A stretch of DNA of 9,872 nucleotides, taken from Anaerolineae bacterium. Its GTDB lineage: Bacteria > Chloroflexota > Anaerolineae > JACIWR01. The DNA is taken from positions 1 through 9,872 of the forward strand of contig JAGGZG010000203.1 in NCBI GenBank assembly GCA_021162125.1, given 5' to 3'. Below are positions 1-5,068 of this stretch, one piece after another. The position numbers and the translations under genes are program-made. Position 1 is the first letter of the stretch; each line of letters begins with the position of its first letter. The notes below the pieces were generated by a model. It was not told where the DNA came from. It did no database searches and saw only the letters and a list, made by a program, of their open reading frames with translations.

Positions 1-154
1 CACCCCATCCGCGCAAGGTCGCCGTGGTCGGCGCCGGCATGGTCGGCTCTACCTTCGCCTACGCGCTGCTGCTCGGCGGCCTGGTGGGGGAAATCGTGCT
101 CATAGACATTGACCACAAACGCGCCGACCACGGCGACCTTGCGCGGATGGGGTG
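1..154. repeat. Perfect 34-bp inverted repeat (fold-back) at the window edge
   Basis: Bases 1-34 are the exact reverse complement of 121-154, with an 86-bp loop between them. The match stops abruptly inside (position 35 does not pair with 120) but reaches the very first base, so the arm may continue beyond the window. Both arms encode the same start of a lactate dehydrogenase: the right arm in its natural minus-strand context directly after tusA, the left arm together with the loop on the plus strand. The loop holds the codons that should follow the right arm, pointing the wrong way. This pattern fits a fold-back chimera at a contig end better than a biological inversion. Confidence 0.9.
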
Positions 155-167
155 CGTGCTCCCGTAA
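3..167 (+). pseudogene. ldh: Inverted N-terminal piece of L-lactate dehydrogenase
   Basis: The plus strand reads PHPRKVAVVGAGMVGSTFAY and continues through LLGGLVGEIVLIDIDHKRA. This is the NAD-binding Rossmann start of L-lactate dehydrogenase: the glycine-rich GAGMVGS loop, then the acidic strand end LIDID that holds the adenosine ribose. Family members continue after HKRA with an EGEAMDL-like helix. Here the frame instead enters the inverted repeat at 121, reads out-of-context residues and stops at 165-167. The piece belongs biologically to the minus-strand gene that starts at 194. As drawn it is not a functional gene, and I regard its orientation as an assembly artefact. Confidence 0.75.
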
Positions 168-194
168 GTTGTCTCGATTCTCAGCCATGCTCAT
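121..194 (-). CDS. ldh: L-lactate dehydrogenase, 5' end (partial)
   Basis: Reading leftward from ATG 194-192, the first residues are MSMAENRDNLREHAPHPRKV, followed by AVVGA. This is a short N-terminal extension leading into the first beta strand of an NAD-dependent L-lactate dehydrogenase, which interconverts pyruvate and lactate with NADH. The start lies one base after the tusA stop (TAG at 198-196), and an AAAGG ribosome-binding site at 203-199 lies 4 nt upstream. A second ATG at 188-186 is also possible. After codon 24 or so the sequence crosses into the fold-back and loses similarity. The true continuation (GMVGSTFAYALLLGG and onward) is found inverted at 35-120. The family is normally about 310-320 residues, so nearly all of the gene is missing. 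Confidence 0.7.
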
Positions 195-195
195 C

Positions 196-465
196 CTACC
201 TTTGGATGCGGATCGTCCAGTCGGTGTCAGCCCCCTCGACGCTCAGTAGTTTCAACTTAAGTGCCTCGACCGCCATTGGTATCTCTTTCTTCGAGGCCGG
301 GTGCGTGCCGAGCACCTCGATCACGTCGCCCGGCGATGCTTTCCGCAGTGCTTTGCGGGTCTCCACCAGCGGCACGGGGCAGGTCTCCCCCCGGCAATCC
401 ACCGTGATGTTGGCCTCAACTGCCGGGCACTTTGCCTCTCGGGTATCTGCCTTGATCTCGGCCAT
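196..465 (-). CDS. tusA: TusA/SirA-family sulfur carrier protein
   Basis: This 89-residue protein has the TusA signature DCRGETCPVPLV at residues 23-34. The CPxP motif (Cys29-Pro-Val-Pro32) provides the cysteine that carries a persulfide in this family. The length fits a single TusA domain, with the second strand around GDVIEVLGTH and a C-terminal strand ending TDWTIRIQR. TusA proteins relay sulfur from a cysteine desulfurase or other persulfide donor to acceptors such as tRNA thiolation, molybdopterin or dissimilatory sulfur enzymes. The start ATG (465-463) follows the iscU stop by 9 nt, with GAGGT as the likely ribosome-binding site. It sits with IscU and an IscS-fold protein, so a sulfur-handling role is well supported. 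Its actual donor is unclear because the neighbouring IscS lacks PLP residues. Confidence 0.9.
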   Translation of the reverse strand: MAEIKADTREAKCPAVEANITVDCRGETCPVPLVETRKALRKASPGDVIEVLGTHPASKKEIPMAVEALKLKLLSVEGADTDWTIRIQR

Positions 466-474
466 CCTTCTACC

Positions 475-1110
475 TCACTCCGTAAACTCTATCACCACTT
501 CGTCCACATCCCACAAGTGCTCGATCTTTTCCAGAATCTCCTCGCGGATATTGGCCGCGAACTGGTGATCGGCGGGCAGGTCAATCGCCACGCGCACCTT
601 TCCACCGCTGACCTCGATGTCGCGCACTATCTTGGTGCGCACCAGGTCGAGGCCGGTCATGGGATTCATCACGTGCTTCAGGCGCTTGCGCACCACCTCG
701 ACCGTGGTCGGCACGCGCTCTTTGACCAGCCCGTGCCGCTCCCTGTAGTTCTGGATGGCCGCCCGCAACCCGTCCACGGCCAGCACCGAACAGTGCGTCT
801 TGATCGGCGGCAAACCGCCCAGCGCCTCGGATGCTTGCTTCCATGTGATGGATTTGGCCTCTTCCAGGGTTTTGCCCTTGGCCAGCTCGGTGATGATGGA
901 ACCGGTGGCGATGTTGGAGGCGCAGCCGTAGGACTCGAATTTTACGTCGGTAATGCGCTGGCTGTCCGGGTCCACCGCTAGATAAACGGCCACCATATCG
1001 CCGCAGGCCGGGCTTCCCTCTACCGCCTTTCCATCGGGGTTCTCTATGCGTCCTACGTTGCGCGGGTTCCGAAAGTGTTCCATCACGATTTCGCTATATG
1101 GTAATGGCAT
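475..1110 (-). CDS. iscU: IscU/NifU scaffold fused to a MIP18 (DUF59)-like domain
   Basis: This 211-residue protein has two parts. Residues 1-128 are an IscU-type Fe-S scaffold with the three cluster cysteines in their usual settings: Cys36 (GSPACGD, followed by Asp38), Cys63 (YGCASN) and Cys107 (THCSVLA, preceded by His106). Residues about 134-210 do not resemble the NifU C-terminal CxxC domain. They follow the MIP18/DUF59 pattern seen in SufT, PaaD and the N-terminus of Mrp/ApbC: a helix VVRKRLKHV, then NPMTGLDLV in place of DPElgidiV, then the strand GGKVRVAIDL, helix IREEILEKIEHL and final strand VDEVVIEF. The reactive Cys that some DUF59 proteins carry after the central strand is absent (DHQFAANI). 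AAGGAGAT lies about 9 nt before the ATG. The gene is the second of an iscS-iscU-tusA set. Confidence 0.88.
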   Translation of the reverse strand: MPLPYSEIVMEHFRNPRNVGRIENPDGKAVEGSPACGDMVAVYLAVDPDSQRITDVKFESYGCASNIATGSIITELAKGKTLEEAKSITWKQASEALGGLPPIKTHCSVLAVDGLRAAIQNYRERHGLVKERVPTTVEVVRKRLKHVMNPMTGLDLVRTKIVRDIEVSGGKVRVAIDLPADHQFAANIREEILEKIEHLWDVDEVVIEFTE

Positions 1111-1127
1111 TTGTACTTATCTCCTTG

Positions 1128-1232
1128 TGGTCGTCACGCATATCACGTGGTGCGTAGTGCGTGGTGCGTGTTACTTCTCCTCGTCAACCCGTTATTTTTT
1201 ACTCGTTACTCGTTGCTTTTTGTTTACTACTC
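1128..1232. repeat. Degenerate 7-bp tandem repeats between iscS and iscU
   Basis: The 116-nt gap between iscS and iscU, plus the last iscS codon, can be cut into about fifteen heptamers in one unbroken register. Read on the minus strand from 1232 downward they include GAGTAGT, AAACAAA, AAGCAAC, GAGTAAC, GAGTAAA, AAATAAC, then GGGTTGA, CGAGGAG, AAGTAAC, and then ACGCACC, ACGCACT, ACGCACC. Two sub-families are obvious: (A/G)AGTAAC-like at 1191-1232 and ACGCAC(C/T) at 1149-1169. The iscS stop codon (1229-1227) lies inside the first unit. Heptanucleotide tandem repeats in intergenic DNA are known from filamentous cyanobacteria and have the look of a slippage- or transposition-propagated family. 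No stable hairpin or terminator is evident, so iscS and iscU may still be cotranscribed. Confidence 0.75.
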
Positions 1233-2414
1233 TTTCCCCAGTGGGCTGATCTCTCGCAAAGCAGCTATGACCTCGGAAATAGCATCCGCCACCGCGTCCA
1301 CGTCCTCGGGCTTGTTGAAGCGGCCAAAAGTGAAACGCACCGAACCGTGCGCCCGTTCGTGGTTGCCGCCGATCCCTAGAATGACGTGGCTGGCCTCCAG
1401 CGAGCGGCTGAAACAGGCCGAGCCCGTGCTGACGGCGAAACCTCGCATGTCCAGGTGCAGCAAGATTGACTCGCCCTCGACGAAGCGGAACGAGACGTTG
1501 GCGTTGTGGGGCAGCCGCAGCGTGGGATGGCCGTTGAGGCGCGAGTGGGGAATTTGCAACAGGCGCTCGATCAGCCGGTCGCGCATGTCTTGCAGTCGGG
1601 CCGTCTCCTCTGGCGTTACCAGCTTCACAGCCGTGGCGAATCCAATCGCGCCAGGGATGTTCTCTTCCCCGGCCCGCAGGTTGAACTCCTGGAAGCCGCC
1701 GTCCATCCACTTGACCAACGGCGTCCCCTTCCGCACGTACAATCCGCCTATCCCTTTGGGGCCGTGGATCAGGTGTGCCGTCACCGTGACCAGGTCTACC
1801 GGCACTTCGCGCACGTCCAGCAGCACGCGGGGAAAGGAGTGCGTGGCGTCAGTGTGGAACAGCACGCCCTGCTCGCGGCAGATGGCGCCGATGGCCGCTA
1901 CGTCTTGCAGGGTGCCGATTTCCTGATTGGCGGTCTGTATTGAGACCAGGATCGTCTCCGGGGTTATGGCCTGGCGTAGTTGATCCAGGTTCACCCGTCC
2001 ATACTCGTCTACGTCGAGATAGGTCACGCGGAAGCCTTGTTTCTCCAGGGCTCTGGCGCTGTACAGGACGGGAAAATCCTCGATTTTGGAGATGATGATG
2101 TGTTTACCCTTCCCTGATGGGCGACGGTCTCCCGACCGAGCCCCCAGGGCCATAGCCACCCCTTTGAGGGCCATGTTGCTGGATTCGGTGCTTCCGGAGG
2201 TGAAGATGAACTCCTCCGGTTTGGCGCTCAGTGCTCTGGCGATGGTAGAGCGAGCTTCCTCCAGGGCATCTTTGGCTTCGATGCCCGGCGAGTAGCCGAA
2301 CTGGGAGGTGGCGACCGCATAGGTCTCCAGGAAATAGGGGGTCATCGCCCCCAGCACGCGCTCATCCAGGCGGGTGGCCGCGGCGTTATCCAGATAAACG
2401 AATTCACCGAACAC
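1227..2414 (-). CDS. iscS: IscS/NifS-fold protein lacking the PLP lysine (cysteine desulfurase homologue)
   Basis: This 395-residue protein is full length for class V aminotransferase-fold cysteine desulfurases. Recognisable segments are YLDNAAATRLD (7-17), FTSGSTESSN (71-80), ANQEIGTLQ (162-170), TDAT (188-191), GPKGIGGLYV (218-227) and the mobile cysteine loop STGSACFSR, with Cys334. Key PLP positions are changed. The SxHK lysine is Leu215 in TAHLIHGPKG, the stacking His of the usual IEH motif is Asp113 in KIEDF, and the RxGT threonine is Glu250 in RAGEEN. The PLP-ring Asp189 is kept. The Lys-to-Leu codon is CTG, two changes from AAG, so a single sequencing error does not explain it. The start is GTG 2414-2412 with GGAG about 8 nt upstream. 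Ordinary desulfurase chemistry needs the Schiff-base Lys, so a structural or Cys-donating role with IscU is more likely. A palindromic stretch encodes an enlarged loop at residues 91-99. Confidence 0.88.
   Translation of the reverse strand: MFGEFVYLDNAAATRLDERVLGAMTPYFLETYAVATSQFGYSPGIEAKDALEEARSTIARALSAKPEEFIFTSGSTESSNMALKGVAMALGARSGDRRPSGKGKHIIISKIEDFPVLYSARALEKQGFRVTYLDVDEYGRVNLDQLRQAITPETILVSIQTANQEIGTLQDVAAIGAICREQGVLFHTDATHSFPRVLLDVREVPVDLVTVTAHLIHGPKGIGGLYVRKGTPLVKWMDGGFQEFNLRAGEENIPGAIGFATAVKLVTPEETARLQDMRDRLIERLLQIPHSRLNGHPTLRLPHNANVSFRFVEGESILLHLDMRGFAVSTGSACFSRSLEASHVILGIGGNHERAHGSVRFTFGRFNKPEDVDAVADAISEVIAALREISPLGKE
2119..2143. repeat. Imperfect hairpin inside iscS encoding an extended loop
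   Basis: GGGC (2119-2122) pairs with GCCC (2140-2143), and CGGTC (2125-2129) pairs with GACCG (2134-2138) around a TCCC loop. A small internal bulge separates the two stems. In the minus-strand protein this encodes roughly residues 91-98 (GARSGDRR), an Arg/Gly-rich loop just before the KHIIISK strand that looks longer than is usual in IscS proteins. It may be a remnant of a short palindromic repeat inserted in frame, or simply a GC-rich loop. No flanking direct repeat was found. Confidence 0.4.
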
Positions 2415-2416
2415 GT

Positions 2417-2500
2417 CTATTCTCCTCTGTCAATGGGAACGAGATAGGGCACCGTGTGCCAGGATCCCAAGACGATTTCGCGGGCGTGGTGTGGTTTCAA
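2417..2500 (-). CDS. Possible 27-residue small ORF between ferredoxin and iscS
   Basis: The 82-nt gap between the ferredoxin and iscS contains a short frame that opens with TTG (2500-2498), overlapping the ferredoxin stop TGA. It runs without interruption to TAG at 2419-2417, just before the iscS GTG. The peptide would begin LKPHHAREIVLGSWHTVPYL and end VPIDRGE. The overlapping TTGA junction would allow translational coupling, but there is no ribosome-binding site of its own. I do not recognise it. It could be a real small protein, a frameshifted remnant of a longer gene, or chance. Confidence 0.2.
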   Translation of the reverse strand: MKPHHAREIVLGSWHTVPYLVPIDRGE

Positions 2501-2766
2501 CCGCTGGACAACTCGTCCTCGTCTTGGTCAGCCTCCAGGACGATCTCGAAAGCGTAGGTGATCGCACCAGTGGGGCAGACCTCTTCGCATACGCAGCAGC
2601 CACCCATATTCGGAGGGCAGGTGCTGGGACTGGGGCACACCTCCGGACAAGAGAAGATCGGTCCCCGCTCTCCTAACTTCACGGCATGGCAGGGACAGGC
2701 CTCCACGCATAGCCCGCAGAGTGTGCAACGAGTCTCATCAACCTGAGGCAGGGTCCACGCATTCAT
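2497..2766 (-). CDS. 4Fe-4S ferredoxin, cysteine-rich, two-cluster type
   Basis: This 89-residue protein, counted from ATG 2766-2764, carries twelve cysteines. The first cluster motif is canonical, CxxCxxCxxxCP at Cys14, 17, 20 and 24 (CTLCGLCVEACP). The second is unusual. CVCEEVCP gives Cys57 or 58, Cys60 and Cys64, but the residue three before is not Cys, so the fourth ligand must come from Cys50, 44 or 40 in the insert FSCPEVCPSPSTCPP. The C-terminus is an acidic tail (EADQDEDELSSG). AGGAG lies 7 nt before the ATG; a GTG one codon upstream is the alternative start. It probably carries electrons for Fe-S assembly with the downstream iscS-iscU-tusA genes. It follows the hydrogenase genes but a terminator-like hairpin lies between. 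Confidence 0.85.
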   Translation of the reverse strand: MNAWTLPQVDETRCTLCGLCVEACPCHAVKLGERGPIFSCPEVCPSPSTCPPNMGGCCVCEEVCPTGAITYAFEIVLEADQDEDELSSG

Positions 2767-2786
2767 CACCTATCTCCTGATATACT

Positions 2787-2824
2787 AAAAACGACTGCTC
2801 TTATTGTATCATTGGAGCAGTCGT
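2787..2824 (-). terminator. Rho-independent terminator after the hydrogenase genes
   Basis: GAGCAGTCGT is a perfect 10-bp reverse-complement match of ACGACTGCTC (arms 2791-2800 and 2815-2824) around a 14-nt AT-rich loop. On the minus strand the stem is followed at once by TTTT, giving a five-U run with the last stem base. It lies about 57 nt after the hydrogenase large-subunit stop and about 20 nt before the ferredoxin start, so it separates the two transcription units. The loop contains TACAAT on the minus strand (2808-2803), which could be a -10 element for the ferredoxin operon. I see no matching -35 at normal spacing. Confidence 0.7.
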
Positions 2825-2880
2825 GTGTCTGTGACAAAAGTCTCTTTAATAACTACCCTCTGCCGCAATGCAGGGAAGCT

Positions 2881-4218
2881 TCAATGCGTGGCGCAGGCGA
2901 TACAGGGGTCGAAGGCGCGCACAACCCGTCCCACGGCGTGCTCCAGTTCCATATCCACCCGCTCGGCGGTGATGTAGCGCTCGGCCGCGACGCGCAGAGC
3001 GCGCTCGATGGCCAGCGCGTTATGTACCGTGGGGATGATGAACTCGGCCTGGACGATGAGGCCGTTCTCGATGCGATAATGGTGGATCAGGGGGCCGCGC
3101 GGCGCTTCGACCAGGCCATAGCCTTCCCCATCGCGCGGGGTGTGGGGGACGGCAGTGTCCTCGTGGTCGAGCGGTTCGGCCAGGATCTCCATCGCCCGCT
3201 CCAGCGCGTAGACCAGCTCAATGCCCCGTGCCAGGTCGAATAGCATGATCGCGTGCGCTGGTTGGCCGAACGCCTCGTGGAAGCGTGTCAGATACTCGTC
3301 GGCGCGCGGTGTACCCATGCGGCGCGCCATGTTGACGCGCGCCAGGCTGTTGGCCCGCATCACCTCTCCCTCATAGCTGGTCTGACCGGCGTAGCTATAA
3401 TCGGTCTCCTGATAGGTGAGGTGTACACGGAAGTCATGGGCGGAGAAGCTGGCGCGCGCGACGCCGTCGGGACACATCACGTGGATAACGTCGCCATAAT
3501 AGTTGGGGCGGCGGTCGGCGATGGCGGTGATGTAGCACGCCGGCGCATCGTCGCCCCAGGTGCCGATGCGCTCGCCCATCGCCAGCGACATCTCCCAGTA
3601 GCAGTCGAATAGTTCACAGGCGATGGGCAGTGCCTCGCTCAGCTCAGTGCGCATAGCGGTGGCTTCCTCTGGCCCGATGCCGCTCGTCACCCCGCCGACG
3701 ACGGCTTTGATGGGGTGGATGAACTGCCCGCCCGCCGTCGTGATCAGATCGGTGCCTGCTTTGCGCACCTGTAGCGCCCGCATGGCAATCTCGGCATTGG
3801 CCTGTTCTGAGGCGCATCCGGAGCCCGTTGAGGGGCTCGTCGAAGAGGTGGCCTGGAAGAGACTGGCGACGCCGAGCCGGTCTGGCATGGTGAAAATGAA
3901 CAGCGACGTGGCCTGGTTCTGGATGATCTGACCGAGCAACAACAGTTCGCGGATCTTGAGTGCTAGCGGAGGCGGCGTGACGCCGTAGACATCCTCCAAT
4001 GTCTTGACGGCCGCGACGTGATGTGCCGTCGAGCAAACGCCGCAGATACGTGGCACGATCACGGGCATCTGTTCTGCTGGCGCACCCTGCACGAAGTACT
4101 CGAAGCCACGGAACTCTATCGCCTGGAAATGGGCGGAGATCACCTCCCCGCCCTGCACCTCGATGACGACCTGAGCGTGCCCTTCGATGCGGCTGAGTGG
4201 AAAGATCAAAGTGGGCAT
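2881..4218 (-). CDS. [NiFe] hydrogenase large subunit, group 3 (Mvh/Vhu-like)
   Basis: This 445-residue catalytic subunit would bind the Ni-Fe(CN)2CO centre. The N-terminal ligand motif is RGFEYFVQG followed by RICGVCSTAH, with Cys59 and Cys62. The C-terminal motif is FDPCIACATH, with Cys439 and Cys442. Other family landmarks are RIEGHAQ (10-16), EAPRGPLIHHY (371-381) and IPTVHN (395-400). The protein stops exactly at the conserved His445, so there is no C-terminal peptide for a maturation endopeptidase to remove. The usual SHxLH stretch before the PD motif reads QNQATSLFIFTMPD. A 17-residue Ser/Thr-rich insertion (about 123-139) is encoded by a palindromic element. The gene starts one base after the small-subunit stop, indicating translational coupling. 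No partner such as MvhD, HdrA or a diaphorase is visible, so the electron acceptor is unknown. Confidence 0.9.
   Translation of the reverse strand: MPTLIFPLSRIEGHAQVVIEVQGGEVISAHFQAIEFRGFEYFVQGAPAEQMPVIVPRICGVCSTAHHVAAVKTLEDVYGVTPPPLALKIRELLLLGQIIQNQATSLFIFTMPDRLGVASLFQATSSTSPSTGSGCASEQANAEIAMRALQVRKAGTDLITTAGGQFIHPIKAVVGGVTSGIGPEEATAMRTELSEALPIACELFDCYWEMSLAMGERIGTWGDDAPACYITAIADRRPNYYGDVIHVMCPDGVARASFSAHDFRVHLTYQETDYSYAGQTSYEGEVMRANSLARVNMARRMGTPRADEYLTRFHEAFGQPAHAIMLFDLARGIELVYALERAMEILAEPLDHEDTAVPHTPRDGEGYGLVEAPRGPLIHHYRIENGLIVQAEFIIPTVHNALAIERALRVAAERYITAERVDMELEHAVGRVVRAFDPCIACATH
3798..3855. repeat. Palindromic element inserted in the hydrogenase gene, flanked by TGGCCTG
   Basis: The heptamer TGGCCTG occurs at 3798-3804 and again at 3849-3855. 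The DNA between them contains GAGCCC-GTTGAG-GGGCTC, a 6-bp stem with a short loop, followed by GTCGAAG. Removing one repeat copy plus the interior deletes 51 bp (17 codons) and restores a continuous family-like reading, ASLFQANAEIAMRALQVRK. The inserted residues are low-complexity (SSTSPSTGSGCAS). The direct repeats look like a target-site duplication and the centre resembles REP-type palindromic repeats. No second copy is present in this window. Confidence 0.7.
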
Positions 4219-4219
4219 C

Positions 4220-5068
4220 TCACAACACCTTCTCTTTCGGTCTGGGCGGTCGCCCCGTGCCGGCGTAGTCAGAAAATTGGAAGAGGAAGAGTGCTAATTG
4301 CGGGGAACGTAGTGCTGTCTCAATCTCTTCCGCCGGGATGTCGGTCATCGCTGCGAAGACGCGCTGGATGCTGGTAAACCACTCACTCGACAGCTTATCT
4401 ATGAAGGTATCCGATGGCCCCCGGCAGCCCACACACGGGTGTCCAGGACGGGTGCAGAGCGCCCGGCAGCCGCCTCGGGTCGAGGAGCCGACACAGAGGT
4501 AGCCCTGGTTGATTAGGCAGACGTCGGGCAGGACTTCTCCCTGCTCGAAGCCGATGAGATGGGTGGGACGCATATCCCTGCGCTTCTTGCGACCGCACTC
4601 CCGGCAGACGGTCTTGCCGACTTTGAAGTCGGTGGGGGTGAAAAGCACGGCCATAAAGAGCTCCGGAGTCGGCGGGCAGCCAGGTAGATAGCGATCAACG
4701 GTCACCACGGCATCCACCGGGCGGATCCTGGGCAGCAGTCGCGGCAGGTGACGTCGCTCTGCCTCGGCGAGAAAGAGTTCGCGTACCTCATCGCGGTCGC
4801 CCAGGTTGGCCACGCCGCCGGAGATAGCGCACGTCCCGACGGCCACTAACTGCCTCGCGCGCCGGGCAGCCCGCCTCAGGTTATAGAGGTCTTCGTCGGT
4901 GCGCACGCCGCCGCTCACCAGTAGCACGTCCACCTCCGGCACGTCGTAGGCCGAGATGACCAGCGGCATGTAGACCAGCTTGTACCGGTCCACCCATGCT
5001 TCGGCGTTGAGGAGTGATACCTCGCAGCCAGCACATCCAGAAAGTTGCAACACGGCGAACTGTCTCAC
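4220..5068 (-). CDS. [NiFe] hydrogenase small subunit, group 3 (Mvh/Vhu-like)
   Basis: This electron-transfer subunit relays electrons from the Ni-Fe site through three [4Fe-4S] clusters. The proximal cluster ligands are clear: Cys12 and Cys15 (SGCAGCEVSLL), Cys80 (GTCAISGGV) and Cys131 (PGCPPTPE). Two further sets follow. One is Cys155 and Cys158 (CRECGRKK) with Cys184 and Cys192; the other is Cys201, 205, 212 and 215 (GGCRALC, HPCVGCRGP). No Tat signal is present, so the enzyme is cytoplasmic. I chose GTG 5068-5066 because GGAGGA at 5078-5073 sits 5 nt before it; the TTG at 5080 would lie inside this ribosome-binding site. This gives 282 residues. It is the first gene of the hydrogenase unit, about 300 nt after a promoter. 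Confidence 0.9.
   Translation of the reverse strand: MRQFAVLQLSGCAGCEVSLLNAEAWVDRYKLVYMPLVISAYDVPEVDVLLVSGGVRTDEDLYNLRRAARRARQLVAVGTCAISGGVANLGDRDEVRELFLAEAERRHLPRLLPRIRPVDAVVTVDRYLPGCPPTPELFMAVLFTPTDFKVGKTVCRECGRKKRRDMRPTHLIGFEQGEVLPDVCLINQGYLCVGSSTRGGCRALCTRPGHPCVGCRGPSDTFIDKLSSEWFTSIQRVFAAMTDIPAEEIETALRSPQLALFLFQFSDYAGTGRPPRPKEKVL

Noticed and set aside
1..154. Inverted repeat read as an invertible promoter or site-specific inversion switch
   Set aside because: The arms are coding sequence inside ldh rather than recombination sites flanking a promoter, no invertase gene is present, and either orientation leaves ldh broken by the duplicated arm.
301..981. Plus-strand open frame of 226 codons
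   Set aside because: It is antisense to tusA and iscU, both recognised by their cysteine motifs. It is a by-product of GC-rich codon usage.
1128..1232. Heptamer tract considered as a CRISPR array
   Set aside because: The unit is only 7 bp and degenerate, without alternating 23-40-bp repeats and unique spacers, and no cas gene is nearby.
1111..1943. Overlapping plus-strand open frames across the iscS region
   Set aside because: They are antisense to iscS, rich in Ser/Arg, and have no domain pattern or ribosome-binding site.
2803..2837. Ferredoxin promoter TTGTCA with TACAAT
   Set aside because: The two hexamers are separated by 23 bp, too far for a standard sigma70 promoter. Only the -10-like hexamer is mentioned, within the terminator entry.
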